Part shown: piece by piece, positions 1 to 7,486 of the stretch
How the letters are laid out: each line of letters opens with the position of its first letter
Numbering within the stretch: the first letter of the stretch is position 1
Assembly: GCA_023412455.1 (NCBI GenBank)
Contig: JAEYNQ010000095.1
Location: 1 to 26,135, forward strand
From: Bacillota bacterium
GTDB lineage: Bacteria > Bacillota > Clostridia > Lachnospirales > Cellulosilyticaceae
Direction: 5' to 3'
Length of the DNA: 26,135 nt
Made by a program: the position numbers and the translations under genes
The notes under the pieces: model-generated
What the model was told of the DNA's origin: nothing
Seen by the model: only the letters and a program-made list of their open reading frames with translations
Database searches by the model: none

Positions 1-200
1 CTTATGTTGTTATATAACGGGCAAAAAGGAAGAGGATTTAAATATTTATTTTACCTTTTTTACCCCATACATATAGTGGTTTTATTTTTAATAAGTATTT
101 TTTGTTTTTAAATAATTACAAAATGAATGGCTCTTATAATAAGACTTCTGCGTCATAAAAATCATTAACTTTGTGGAGACTAATGCTTATTAATATAATT

Positions 201-240
201 AAAAAAGAGATGAAAGTTTATCTACTTTCATCTCTTTTTT
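201..240. terminator. Bidirectional intrinsic terminator after kdgK
   Basis: A perfect 17-bp inverted repeat (201-217 with 224-240) encloses a 6-nt loop and has A6 and T6-7 tracts on its two sides, so it can work in both directions. It lies 24 bp past the kdgK stop codon. I see no gene in positions 1-200, which are A/T-rich and probably the intergenic tail of a neighbour outside the window. Confidence 0.9.
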
Positions 241-263
241 TAATTAGGGGGTAGTTATTTAGC

Positions 264-1289
264 TTATCTTTGAACGCGACCTGAACCATCTCCACCAGCA
301 AGAGCTTGCACTTCGCTTACTGATACACGGTTGTAGTCTCCTTCAATAGTGTGTTTTAAACATGAAGCTGCTACTGCAAATTCAATGGCTGCTTGTGGTG
401 CATAGTTGTTTACTAAGCTGTAGATGAGTCCGCCGCCAAACGAATCTCCTCCACCTACACGGTCCACAATACGTACAGAGTATTTTTTAGAGAAGAAGTA
501 ATCTTCCCCATTATAAAGCATAGCTGCCCAGTTGTTATCACTCGCTGAGATAGATTCTCTCAGTGTAATGGCCACATATTCAAAGCCAAATTTATCTTTA
601 AGTTGTTTCGCTACATCTTTATAACCTTCATGATTTACTTCACCTTTAGTGACATCTGTACCTGCTGCGTGAATACCAAATACGTCTGCTGCATCTTCTT
701 CGTTAGCAATACATACATCCACGTATTCCATAAGTCCGCCCATAACCTCACAAGCTTTATCTTTTGTCCATAATTTTTTTCTGTAGTTAAGGTCACAGCT
801 TACTTTAACACCTCTTGCTTTAGCTGCTTTACAAGCTTCTAGACAAATAGCTGCTGCATTGTCGCCAAGAGCTGGTGTAATACCTGTGAAATGGAACCAA
901 GTGGCACCTTCAAAAATTTCATCCCAGTTAAAATCAGCTGTTGTAGCTTCTGAGATAGAAGAATGGGCTCTATCATAAATAACCTTAGAAGGTCTTTGAG
1001 AAGCACCTTTTTCTAAGAAATAGATTCCTACTCTTTCACCACCACGCGCGATGTGTTTTGTTTCAACGCCATATCTGCGAAGGTCATTGATGGCTGCTTG
1101 ACCAATATCGTGTGTTGGAAGTTTTGTAACGAATTCTGCATCTAAGCCATAGTTTGCAAGAGAAACTGCTACGTTAGCTTCTCCTCCACCGTAAGTTGCT
1201 TGGAACTGGTCAACTTGTGTAAATCTTAAATATCCGTTTGGTGCGAGTCTTAACATAATTTCGCCAAAGGTAACTACTTTTTTACTCAT
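264..1289 (-). CDS. kdgK: 2-keto-3-deoxygluconate kinase (PfkB family)
   Basis: This 341-residue sugar kinase of the PfkB/ribokinase family very likely phosphorylates 2-keto-3-deoxygluconate to KDPG using ATP in the cytoplasm. The N-terminal glycine motif GGGEANVA is at residues 34-41. The C-terminal PfkB signature GGGDSFGGG, with the anion hole and catalytic Asp282, is at 279-287. Length is normal for the family. It lies 73 bp downstream of the KDPG aldolase gene on the same strand, so the two probably form one operon that turns KDG from uronate or pectin breakdown into pyruvate and glyceraldehyde-3-phosphate. That pairing is what favours KDG over fructose or ribose as substrate. A PfkB kinase of other specificity is the main alternative. 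A strong terminator follows at 201-240. Confidence 0.88.
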   Translation of the reverse strand: MSKKVVTFGEIMLRLAPNGYLRFTQVDQFQATYGGGEANVAVSLANYGLDAEFVTKLPTHDIGQAAINDLRRYGVETKHIARGGERVGIYFLEKGASQRPSKVIYDRAHSSISEATTADFNWDEIFEGATWFHFTGITPALGDNAAAICLEACKAAKARGVKVSCDLNYRKKLWTKDKACEVMGGLMEYVDVCIANEEDAADVFGIHAAGTDVTKGEVNHEGYKDVAKQLKDKFGFEYVAITLRESISASDNNWAAMLYNGEDYFFSKKYSVRIVDRVGGGDSFGGGLIYSLVNNYAPQAAIEFAVAASCLKHTIEGDYNRVSVSEVQALAGGDGSGRVQR

Positions 1290-1362
1290 TGTATTTTCTC
1301 CTTATTCATTCATAATGTATTTTCTATTATTAATTTTACCGAAATGACTGGCATGTTATGAA

Positions 1363-2328
1363 TTATTTCTTTTGTAAAAGGTGAATAGCAAAACCACCAA
1401 ATTCTTGTTTTAAATAAATGGCTACTAATTTACCTTTTGCATCATATTTAGCTGAATCTTCATCAAATTCATAGCCTCTCGATTTAAGGTAGTTTACTGC
1501 TCTATCGATGTAATTGGTTTTGTAAGCTATATGTCCTTTTGCACCAAGGTATGGTGCTTTCATCACTTCTATTCCTGTACCAGCAAATAATGAGCTATTG
1601 CCATTTTTCACTTCCAGGTTGAATAAATCACCTAAACCATTAGCTACTTCAGTTGCTTCTGCCTCTGAAGGCATGTTAATACCTACGTGAGCCAGTTCAA
1701 AGCCTAACATTTGTGTTACAGCTTCTCTTGTAAGCTCAGTGATTTTAGCGAAGTCTCCTTCTGCTACAAGCTTAGGATCTACCATCCAGCTTCCACCACA
1801 AGCAATGATTTTATCAAAGGCTAAGTAATTGTTCAGATTTTTTGCATTGATACCACCAGTAGGCATAAAACGCATGGTTGTATAGGGACCAGCCATAGAT
1901 TTGATCAGGTTAAGTCCACCTACAGCTTCTGCTGGGAAGATTTTAACCGTATCAAGTCCAAGCTCTATAGCTTGTTCAACATCTGAAGGGTTTGCACAAC
2001 CTGGTGTAATAAGGATCCCTTTATCCACACAATATTTGACTACTTTAGGATTTAGGCCTGGGCTAACAATGAATTTTGCACCTGCTTCAACTGCTTGGTC
2101 AACTTGTTCTGTTGTAAGAACTGTTCCTGCGCCTATTAACATTTCTGGGAATTCAGTGGCCATCTTTTGGATAGCTTCTCTTGCACAAGCTGTTCTAAAA
2201 GTAACTTCTGCTACTGGAAGTCCTCCTTCACATAATGCTTTTGCTAGTGGAACTGCATCTTCTACTCTATCGATTTTTACTACAGGCACAATTCCTAATG
2301 CGTTTATTTGCTTTAAAACATCGTTCAT
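1363..2328 (-). CDS. eda: KDPG/KHG aldolase with C-terminal VOC-like domain
   Basis: Residues 1-205 are a complete class I KDPG/KHG aldolase, which cleaves 2-keto-3-deoxy-6-phosphogluconate to pyruvate and glyceraldehyde-3-phosphate. Glu41 in EVTFRT and Schiff-base Lys129 in TVKIFPAE are both visible. Ordinary Eda proteins are about 205-215 residues; this one has 321. Residues 209-321 look like a half-glyoxalase (VOC) module: HVGINMP at the start, a GTGIEVMK strand near 251-257, GHIAYKT near 265-271 and a final FAIHLL strand. The role of the extra domain is unknown; sensing a sugar acid or acting as an isomerase are both guesses. The start ATG follows an AAGGAGG box. It is the first gene of the probable eda-kdgK operon, divergent from the YheO-type regulator. 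Confidence 0.9.
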   Translation of the reverse strand: MNDVLKQINALGIVPVVKIDRVEDAVPLAKALCEGGLPVAEVTFRTACAREAIQKMATEFPEMLIGAGTVLTTEQVDQAVEAGAKFIVSPGLNPKVVKYCVDKGILITPGCANPSDVEQAIELGLDTVKIFPAEAVGGLNLIKSMAGPYTTMRFMPTGGINAKNLNNYLAFDKIIACGGSWMVDPKLVAEGDFAKITELTREAVTQMLGFELAHVGINMPSEAEATEVANGLGDLFNLEVKNGNSSLFAGTGIEVMKAPYLGAKGHIAYKTNYIDRAVNYLKSRGYEFDEDSAKYDAKGKLVAIYLKQEFGGFAIHLLQKK

Positions 2329-2385
2329 TGCATTACCTCCTTATTCATCTTTCAACGTTTATTGATATTCTTTTTACTTACTGCT

Positions 2386-2414
2386 ATTATATAATATTTA
2401 TTTTTAGATGTATA
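2386..2414 (-). promoter_or_regulatory. Predicted promoter of eda-kdgK
   Basis: On the minus strand a perfect -10 TATAAT (2391 to 2386) lies 17 bp from a 4/6 match -35 TATACA (2414 to 2409). Transcription would start near 2379, giving a leader of about 50 nt before eda. Confidence 0.5.
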
Positions 2415-2486
2415 GCCATTTTTATAATTTTTTTTAATGTTTATTAGCCTTTATCTTCAATTTTATGGTAAAATAGTAGTGTTTTT

Positions 2487-2539
2487 TTAAAAAAATTTTT
2501 TCGTCCTCAAAAAATAAAAAATACGCAAAAATTTTTTAA
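2487..2539. repeat. Inverted A-tract/T-tract repeat between eda and the regulator gene
   Basis: Two arms, 2487-2501 (TT-A7-T6) and 2527-2539 (A5-T6-AA), are inverted copies apart from one A/T difference in tract length. They sit in the divergent intergenic region just upstream of a TATAAT box at 2549-2554 for the plus-strand regulator gene. Runs of this kind bend DNA, so the region may be a curved promoter or an operator; this is inference only. Confidence 0.35.
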
Positions 2540-2591
2540 GTTTTCTGTTATAATAATATCAATAAGTATTAATATTACTCAGGAGGTAACT

Positions 2592-3245
2592 ATGAAAAGT
2601 ATCTATGATAATCTACCTTTGTTTTCCCAAATCCTGGATCTGATTGAAAATCACTTTGGTTCCAATTGCGAGGTTGTATTACATGACAATACTAAAGAAT
2701 ACGAGCATACTATAGTAGATATACGAAACGGGCATATTACTGGAAGAAAAATTGGTGACTGTGGAGGGAACTGGGGTTTGCAGGTTATGAGTAAAACTTC
2801 AGGGGATACATACATTTATAATAAAATTGTCCATACCCGATCAGGTAAAATCATTCGTGGATCTTCCACATTTATTAAAGATGATGAAGGCAATAATATT
2901 GGTTCGATCTGTATTAATATGGATATTACAGATTCCCTTAAATGCGAAGAGTATCTCAAACAGTTTAATCATTATACAGCTTCTACTCCATCATCTAACG
3001 AACTGTTTGTCACGGATGTTAATCAGCTTATGGACAACTTAATTCTTCAGTGTGAAAGCATGTTTAATAAACCAAGTAATCAACTTACTAAAGATGAGAA
3101 ATTAGAAATTATCCGTTTCTTAGATAATAAAGGCGCTTTCCTTATTACTCGTTCAGGCGATAAGGTCTGTGAATTTCTTAACATATCCAAGTTCACCCTT
3201 TATAATTACTTGGAAACTGTTCGTCAAAATAATACGCGTGACTAA
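2592..3245 (+). CDS. YheO/DauR-type PAS and helix-turn-helix regulator
   Basis: This 217-residue cytoplasmic transcription factor has the YheO layout. An N-terminal PAS-like sensor (about residues 5-115, including the GGNWGLQVM and FIKDDEGNNIGSICINMDIT segments) is followed by a linker. A C-terminal DauR-type HTH spans about 155-215 (LTKDEKLEIIRFLDNKGAFL, then a second helix pair FLNISKFTLYNYL). Members of this family include the D-arginine responsive DauR; the ligand here is not known. It is divergent from eda-kdgK with 263 bp between them, so regulation of that operon is a reasonable inference. The ATG follows a strong CAGGAGGT box, and a terminator follows the stop codon. Confidence 0.8.
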   Translation: MKSIYDNLPLFSQILDLIENHFGSNCEVVLHDNTKEYEHTIVDIRNGHITGRKIGDCGGNWGLQVMSKTSGDTYIYNKIVHTRSGKIIRGSSTFIKDDEGNNIGSICINMDITDSLKCEEYLKQFNHYTASTPSSNELFVTDVNQLMDNLILQCESMFNKPSNQLTKDEKLEIIRFLDNKGAFLITRSGDKVCEFLNISKFTLYNYLETVRQNNTRD

Positions 3246-3291
3246 TCCAACTCCTTCTACCAAGCTGTTAAAGATGACTCTTTTTTCTCTT

Positions 3292-3323
3292 ATGAGCCAT
3301 TTTTAATGGCTTATTGTTTTTTT
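3292..3323 (+). terminator. Intrinsic terminator of the YheO-type regulator
   Basis: A 9-bp stem (3292-3300 with 3306-3314, one G-U pair) with loop TTTTA is followed by TGTTTTTTT. It lies 47 bp after the stop codon. Confidence 0.8.
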
Positions 3324-3526
3324 ACTACTTTATTTATGGGCTGAAATTTACTTTCTTTGTTCTATGAGGTCTCTTATTGTGTGTTACATTTTTGGAATTT
3401 TTGTATATTGTATTTAGTATTTTGTTAATATTTAAAATATTATATATAATTTATTTACTTTTTAACACCTATATATTACTATAATACTATACGACATTTA
3501 ACCCATAGTTAAGGAGAATGCATTCT

Positions 3527-5014
3527 ATGTTTAAAAACTTTTTTACATTTCATCCTTTTAACAAAGTAAACTATATGCTTATTTTAGGATTGGGACTCTC
3601 CTATATTCTTTTTTCTTTTATTTGCGTCCTAAATGCTACTTCTCCTTATAATACTATTTTTTCACAGACTCAAAATTTATTAGCTATTATCATTTCTCTG
3701 TCTTTCACCTTTGTCGGCTTTCTCTTTACTGTCGTTCTTACTTTATTAGAAGTTGCCCACTATATAGCTACATACCCTTCTATAGATAATAGCCTATTGC
3801 TCATTCATCTTTCTTCTCGTCTCATTACTCTTATTGCTTGTTTTTTTATTAGTTTAACTCAAACGAGACAGCTCTATTATAAGAAGCAACAAGAACGTCT
3901 CCTTTATACAGACGACCTTACAGGTCTTTATAATCATCGTTTCTTTTTAAAACAGTTATCCTTAGAAGTTCAAAAATCCATCCAAAACCACTCCCAGGTC
4001 GGTCTTATCCTATTAGATATTGATAACCTTAAGTTGGTTAATGATAATATTGGTCAAGATGTTGGTACAACCATTATCCTTTCTACAGCCAAGCTCTTAC
4101 AACATATTATAAGTGCTCCTTGTACTACTTATCGCTATTTTAGCGATACCTTTGCTGTTATTGTTCCTTTTGATAGCTTACCGGAACTAGATAAACTCGC
4201 CTCTGATTTAAAAGCACAGTTAGACGCCCTAAAATCAAAGTATATCCCTATTCCGCTTACCTGCTATGTCAGTTTCTCTCTTGGTTATTCTTCTCTCCCC
4301 CATTTAGCCCAAGAAGAAAGTGGGCTCATTAAACAGGCAGAAGCTGCCCTCAATCATTCAAAGAACGCTGGCAAGGATGCTATTCATATTTATGAGGATA
4401 TCCTTGAAAACTTTAAGCATGACATGTCTAAGGAAAACCGCCACCTTATTGGTATCTTTAAAGCTCTTTTAACAAGTATCTCTATGAAGGATCAGTACAC
4501 ACTAGGCCATTGTGAGCGCGTTGCTTCTTATGCAGCCAAATTAGCCACTCACTTACAACTCAACCCTGACCAAATTAGCTCTATTCATTACGCAGGCCTC
4601 CTTCATGATATTGGTAAGATAGAAATTCCTTCTACTATTCTTAATAAAACAACTCCTTTATCTGATGATGAATATGCACTGATTAAAAAGCATCCTATTT
4701 ATAGCTTTAATATTTTAGAACCTCTCTTGGGCATGGAGGAGTCTATTGATTACGTCCGTCATCACCATGAACGCTACGACGGAAAAGGTTATCCTGATGG
4801 TTTAAGTGGTGAGGCAATCAGCTTAGGTGCTCGCATATTAGCTGTGGTAGATTCCTTCGATGCAATGATTTCAGAACGACCTTATAGCAAGAGTAAATCC
4901 GTTACTGAAGCCCTTCATGAACTTAAAAACTGTGCCGCTCTCCAATTTGACCCTTATATCGTGGATTCTTTTGTCAATTTAATGACTCAATCAAACACTG
5001 CTAACCATGTATAA
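3527..5014 (+). CDS. Membrane HD-GYP phosphodiesterase with degenerate GGDEF domain
   Basis: This membrane signalling protein begins with about three or four hydrophobic segments (about residues 16-36, 50-75 and 92-110). A GGDEF-fold domain follows (about 125-290) and then an HD-GYP phosphodiesterase domain (about 310-480). The HD domain keeps LLHDIGK, HHHERYDG and GYPDGL, so c-di-GMP hydrolysis (or hydrolysis of a related cyclic dinucleotide) is expected. The GGDEF domain keeps LLDIDN but its signature reads FSDTF, so cyclase activity should be lost and a regulatory GTP-binding role is possible. I chose the ATG at 3527. The in-frame ATG at 3518 is only 1 nt from the AAGGAG box at 3511-3516, whereas 3527 is 10 nt away. 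The product has 495 residues. Confidence 0.88.
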   Translation: MFKNFFTFHPFNKVNYMLILGLGLSYILFSFICVLNATSPYNTIFSQTQNLLAIIISLSFTFVGFLFTVVLTLLEVAHYIATYPSIDNSLLLIHLSSRLITLIACFFISLTQTRQLYYKKQQERLLYTDDLTGLYNHRFFLKQLSLEVQKSIQNHSQVGLILLDIDNLKLVNDNIGQDVGTTIILSTAKLLQHIISAPCTTYRYFSDTFAVIVPFDSLPELDKLASDLKAQLDALKSKYIPIPLTCYVSFSLGYSSLPHLAQEESGLIKQAEAALNHSKNAGKDAIHIYEDILENFKHDMSKENRHLIGIFKALLTSISMKDQYTLGHCERVASYAAKLATHLQLNPDQISSIHYAGLLHDIGKIEIPSTILNKTTPLSDDEYALIKKHPIYSFNILEPLLGMEESIDYVRHHHERYDGKGYPDGLSGEAISLGARILAVVDSFDAMISERPYSKSKSVTEALHELKNCAALQFDPYIVDSFVNLMTQSNTANHV

Positions 5015-5117
5015 AGAGAAAGAAAGCCTTTGAACTGGTGAGATGAACCTTCTTTGATGTTTTATTTTCCTTATTATTGCACATAATAAGGGTGTATTCA
5101 TTAAAGGAGGTTTTATT

Positions 5118-6083
5118 ATGCTTTTACTTATCTATGCACTACTTGCTGTGACAGTGATTTTTCTTTCTATAAAAGCTGCTAATTACGTGGATTTATTGGA
5201 TAAAAAAACCCATTTATCAGGGGCCTTTATCGGTGGTGTATTACTTGCTGCCGTCACTTCACTTCCTGAGCTCTTTACTAGTATTTCTGCCACTGTCTTT
5301 ATCGGCAACCCCAATCTAGCTATGGGCAATATTCTAGGAAGTAATTTATTCAATCTTACTGTTATTGCTTTATTAATCATTATAGCTATTCAAGGCTTTG
5401 ATACAGCCAGGCTCTCCAAAAGTCATCTCTATACCAATGTCTGTGTCCTGGGTATGTATTTAGTCATTGCTCTTTCTTTGGTATTACCTATTGATATTGA
5501 GATTTTATCAGTCAGTATTATTTCCATTATTATTGCAGTACTTTATGTAGCAGGTTTAAAGGGTATGGCAGATGCTCCTCCAGAAGAGTCTGACAAAGAA
5601 GACGATCATCACTTAACCGTCAAACAAGTTATTCTTCGGTTTGTTCTATCTAGTATTGCTTTGATTATAACAAGCATTCTAGTTACTTATGTGGCAGACC
5701 GTATTGCTGCTATTTATCATTTAGGAGCTGGTCTTGTAGGAGCAGTTTTCCTAGGTGTGGCCACTTCCTTACCAGAGCTCACCTCTTGTATTGCTCTTGT
5801 AAAGGCCAATAACTTTAATATGACTGTGGGCAATATCGCAGGAAGTAACCTCTTTAACTTTATCATACTGGTTTTGGCGGATGTGCTTTACATTCCAAGC
5901 TCTGTCTATATCTTTACCGATAAAGGCACCTTTTCTCTTCTTGTATTTGGTTTAGTGGCAACCCTCCTTATGAGCTTTATTCTTTTCCTAAAGACAGCTC
6001 GAAAAAAGTTTAAGAAGATGACTCCTGTTTATGTTACTTGCTGCTTTGGTATTATTCTTTGTTATATCGCTTTTTTACTATAA
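5118..6083 (+). CDS. Sodium/calcium exchanger family (CaCA) antiporter
   Basis: This 321-residue integral membrane cation antiporter has the duplicated alpha repeats of the CaCA superfamily. Repeat 1 is at about residues 36-80 (TSLPELFTSISA, then GNILGSNLFN) and repeat 2 at about 203-248 (TSLPELTSC, then GNIAGSNLFN). Each has the Pro-Glu pair and Asn residues that line the ion site. An acidic cytoplasmic loop (DAPPEESDKEDDHH, about 152-165) separates the halves. About ten membrane segments are apparent, as in YrbG-type proteins. The exchanged ion (calcium, sodium, potassium or proton) cannot be fixed from sequence. A strong AAAGGAGG box precedes the ATG. It is 103 bp after the HD-GYP gene; a functional link is not evident. 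Termination is at 6181-6227. Confidence 0.87.
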   Translation: MLLLIYALLAVTVIFLSIKAANYVDLLDKKTHLSGAFIGGVLLAAVTSLPELFTSISATVFIGNPNLAMGNILGSNLFNLTVIALLIIIAIQGFDTARLSKSHLYTNVCVLGMYLVIALSLVLPIDIEILSVSIISIIIAVLYVAGLKGMADAPPEESDKEDDHHLTVKQVILRFVLSSIALIITSILVTYVADRIAAIYHLGAGLVGAVFLGVATSLPELTSCIALVKANNFNMTVGNIAGSNLFNFIILVLADVLYIPSSVYIFTDKGTFSLLVFGLVATLLMSFILFLKTARKKFKKMTPVYVTCCFGIILCYIAFLL

Positions 6084-6103
6084 GTTACCCTAAACTTATT
6101 TCG

Positions 6104-6165
6104 GGACAAAAGTGTCCATAGGACACATATTGGTTCGCGAAGTAGTGAAAGTGTAGCATACGAAC
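6104..6165. repeat. Cluster of short inverted repeats, candidate interspersed palindromic element
   Basis: GGACA (6104-6108), TGTCC (6113-6117) and GGACAC (6121-6126) can form two mutually exclusive hairpins: 6104-6108 with 6113-6117, or 6112-6117 with 6121-6126. Next come the 8-bp palindrome TTCGCGAA (6134-6141) and the pair GTTCG (6133-6137) with CGAAC (6161-6165). The segment sits between the antiporter stop and its terminator and looks GC-richer than its surroundings. It may be a small REP-like repeat; this needs a genome search. Confidence 0.4.
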
Positions 6166-6180
6166 TTTCTTGCAAGATAA

Positions 6181-6227
6181 AAAAAGGATAGCACAAACCC
6201 TATTATTGGTTTTGTACTATCCTTTTT
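6181..6227. terminator. Bidirectional terminator between antiporter gene and galR
   Basis: AAAAAGGATAG (6181-6191) pairs perfectly apart from one flanking mismatch with CTATCCTTTTT, and the stem continues with ACAAA-CC against GG-TTTTGT. T or A tracts on both sides allow use by the plus-strand antiporter gene and by minus-strand galR, which ends at 6258. Confidence 0.85.
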
Positions 6228-6257
6228 CGTATCCTCTAATCTTAGTTTTTGAAAGTA

Positions 6258-7265
6258 TCATCTACCTCTTTCGTACTTTGCACAGCTTTCTCTAATCACA
6301 AGTTCTGTTGGAATAAGAATTTTTTTACTTATCTTTCGTCCTGTGCGCAAGCGCTCCATTAATGTTTCTAGGGCTGTTTCTCCCATAAAATCTGTGTGCA
6401 CCCTTATGGTTGTTAAAGTCGGGGTTAAATACTGGCAGGCATAGATATCATCAAAGCCAATAAGGCTGATATCTTTTCCCACTCTTAGTCCTTTATCGGT
6501 AATAGCCTTGTACGCACCTATAGCCATAGGATCACTTGCTACAAAAAAAGCTGTAGGGTACGTCTCCTTTTCCAAAGCTTCTGCCATGAGCTTATAACCT
6601 GACTCTGGCAAAAAATTTTCTTTAAAAATAAATTCAGGGTTATAAATAGCTTTTAGATGTACAAATTCTCTAAAAATCTCTTCTCTTGTCCCTTTTATAA
6701 ATTCCCTATCTTCTCCTACATATTCGTAGCCACCAATATACCCTAATTGGCGATGTCCAAGGTTATATAAATATTCTAAAGCCTTCCATACTCCCAATTT
6801 ATAGTCTGCTACCACACTATCATAAAGAAGCTCATTAGGCGAAAAATCTACAAAAATAATACAACTAGAAACCTTTTGTAAAAACTCTACCTGCTCTTTT
6901 CTAAATTTCCCTATAGCAATAAGCCCATCCACTTGCTCTATATCATAAGGCGCCTCGTTATAGCGTATAACCTTGAAGCCTATCCCCTCTTTTTCACAAC
7001 GTTTTTCGATAGCTAAACGAACAGAAAGAAAATAAGGGTCTTTTAGTTCTTCTTCCTGGCTATGCCAATGCACAATACCTATATTTATTTTTTTTATTTT
7101 GTTTTTTCGCTGATTAACAGTAACATATTGAAGTTCTTCTGCTATCTCCAAAATACGTCTTTTGGTTTCAGGGGTCGTATTGAGTGTTTCATCAAAATTA
7201 AGTACTCTGGACACCGTTGCAATAGATACACCAGCCCTAGCTGCCACCTCTTTAATCGTTGCCAT
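6258..7265 (-). CDS. galR: LacI-family repressor of the galactose operon (GalR-like)
   Basis: This 335-residue LacI/GalR-family DNA-binding protein has an N-terminal HTH (ATIKEVAARAGVSIATVSRV, residues 2-21) and a hinge. A periplasmic-binding-protein-like effector domain follows, with the typical GHRQLGYIGG, FFVASDPMAIGAY and ISLIGFDD segments. It is divergent from galKET, so a galactose-derived inducer and control of galKET are inferred. I chose the ATG at 7265 because the family nearly always starts MATIKEVA and a GGAAGG box lies 8 nt upstream. An upstream in-frame start at 7313 would add 16 residues that do not belong to the fold and would place the operator inside the gene. The operator at 7283-7301 in its leader suggests autoregulation. 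Confidence 0.87.
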   Translation of the reverse strand: MATIKEVAARAGVSIATVSRVLNFDETLNTTPETKRRILEIAEELQYVTVNQRKNKIKKINIGIVHWHSQEEELKDPYFLSVRLAIEKRCEKEGIGFKVIRYNEAPYDIEQVDGLIAIGKFRKEQVEFLQKVSSCIIFVDFSPNELLYDSVVADYKLGVWKALEYLYNLGHRQLGYIGGYEYVGEDREFIKGTREEIFREFVHLKAIYNPEFIFKENFLPESGYKLMAEALEKETYPTAFFVASDPMAIGAYKAITDKGLRVGKDISLIGFDDIYACQYLTPTLTTIRVHTDFMGETALETLMERLRTGRKISKKILIPTELVIRESCAKYERGR

Positions 7266-7282
7266 CTTATCGCCTTCCATTC

Positions 7283-7301
7283 TTTTAGTAAAACTTTTAC
7301 T
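7283..7301. promoter_or_regulatory. GalR operator candidate O2, in the galR leader
   Basis: TTTTAGTAAAA (7283-7293) is an odd-centred palindrome. It overlaps a second perfect one, AGTAAAACTTTTACT (7287-7301). The 11-bp core is the exact reverse complement of the core at 7409-7419. It lies 18 bp upstream of the galR start codon. Confidence 0.6.
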
Positions 7302-7371
7302 GCTGTTTGACACAAATTATTCTTTAATCTACACTTGAAAAAGTCCCTATTCCAGGGCTTTTCTTTGTTTT

Positions 7372-7400
7372 ATTATAGCTTACTCCATGTTAGTTATCAA
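7372..7400 (-). promoter_or_regulatory. Predicted galR promoter
   Basis: On the minus strand, -35 TTGATA (7400 to 7395) and -10 TATAAT (7377 to 7372) are separated by exactly 17 bp. The leader of about 100 nt holds a short C/G-stemmed hairpin at 7341-7361 with terminator-like A/T flanks and operator O2. Confidence 0.7.
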
Positions 7401-7408
7401 GTTTTATT

Positions 7409-7419
7409 TTTTACTAAAA
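7409..7419. promoter_or_regulatory. GalR operator candidate O1, between the divergent promoters
   Basis: TTTTACTAAAA is palindromic about its central C and matches O2 in reverse complement, 126 bp centre to centre. It sits 9 bp behind the galR -35 and 6 bp before the galK -35 candidate, and is itself inside a wider inverted pair ATCAAG (7396-7401) and CTTGAT (7423-7428). Confidence 0.6.
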
Positions 7420-7424
7420 TATCT

Positions 7425-7451
7425 TGATTTATTTTACCAATATAATATACT
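7425..7451 (+). promoter_or_regulatory. Predicted galKET promoter
   Basis: -35 TTGATT (7425-7430) and -10 TATACT (7446-7451) are 15 bp apart, slightly short. A better -10, TATAAT, is at 7441-7446 but then the spacing is only 10 bp. The exact start is therefore uncertain; the promoter must lie here because the ribosome binding site begins at 7475. Confidence 0.45.
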
Positions 7452-7486
7452 AAGATTATCAAATAATCGTTGTCAAGGAGGTTTAT

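Noticed and set aside
5015..5117. Possible riboswitch before the CaCA antiporter
   Set aside because: Only weak AAAGAA/TTCTTT pairing is visible and no known riboswitch core was recognised in 103 bp.
7461..7475. Possible CcpA cre site AAATAATCGTTGTCA near the galK start
   Set aside because: Only the right half fits; the leading TG of the cre consensus is missing. Not counted as a feature.
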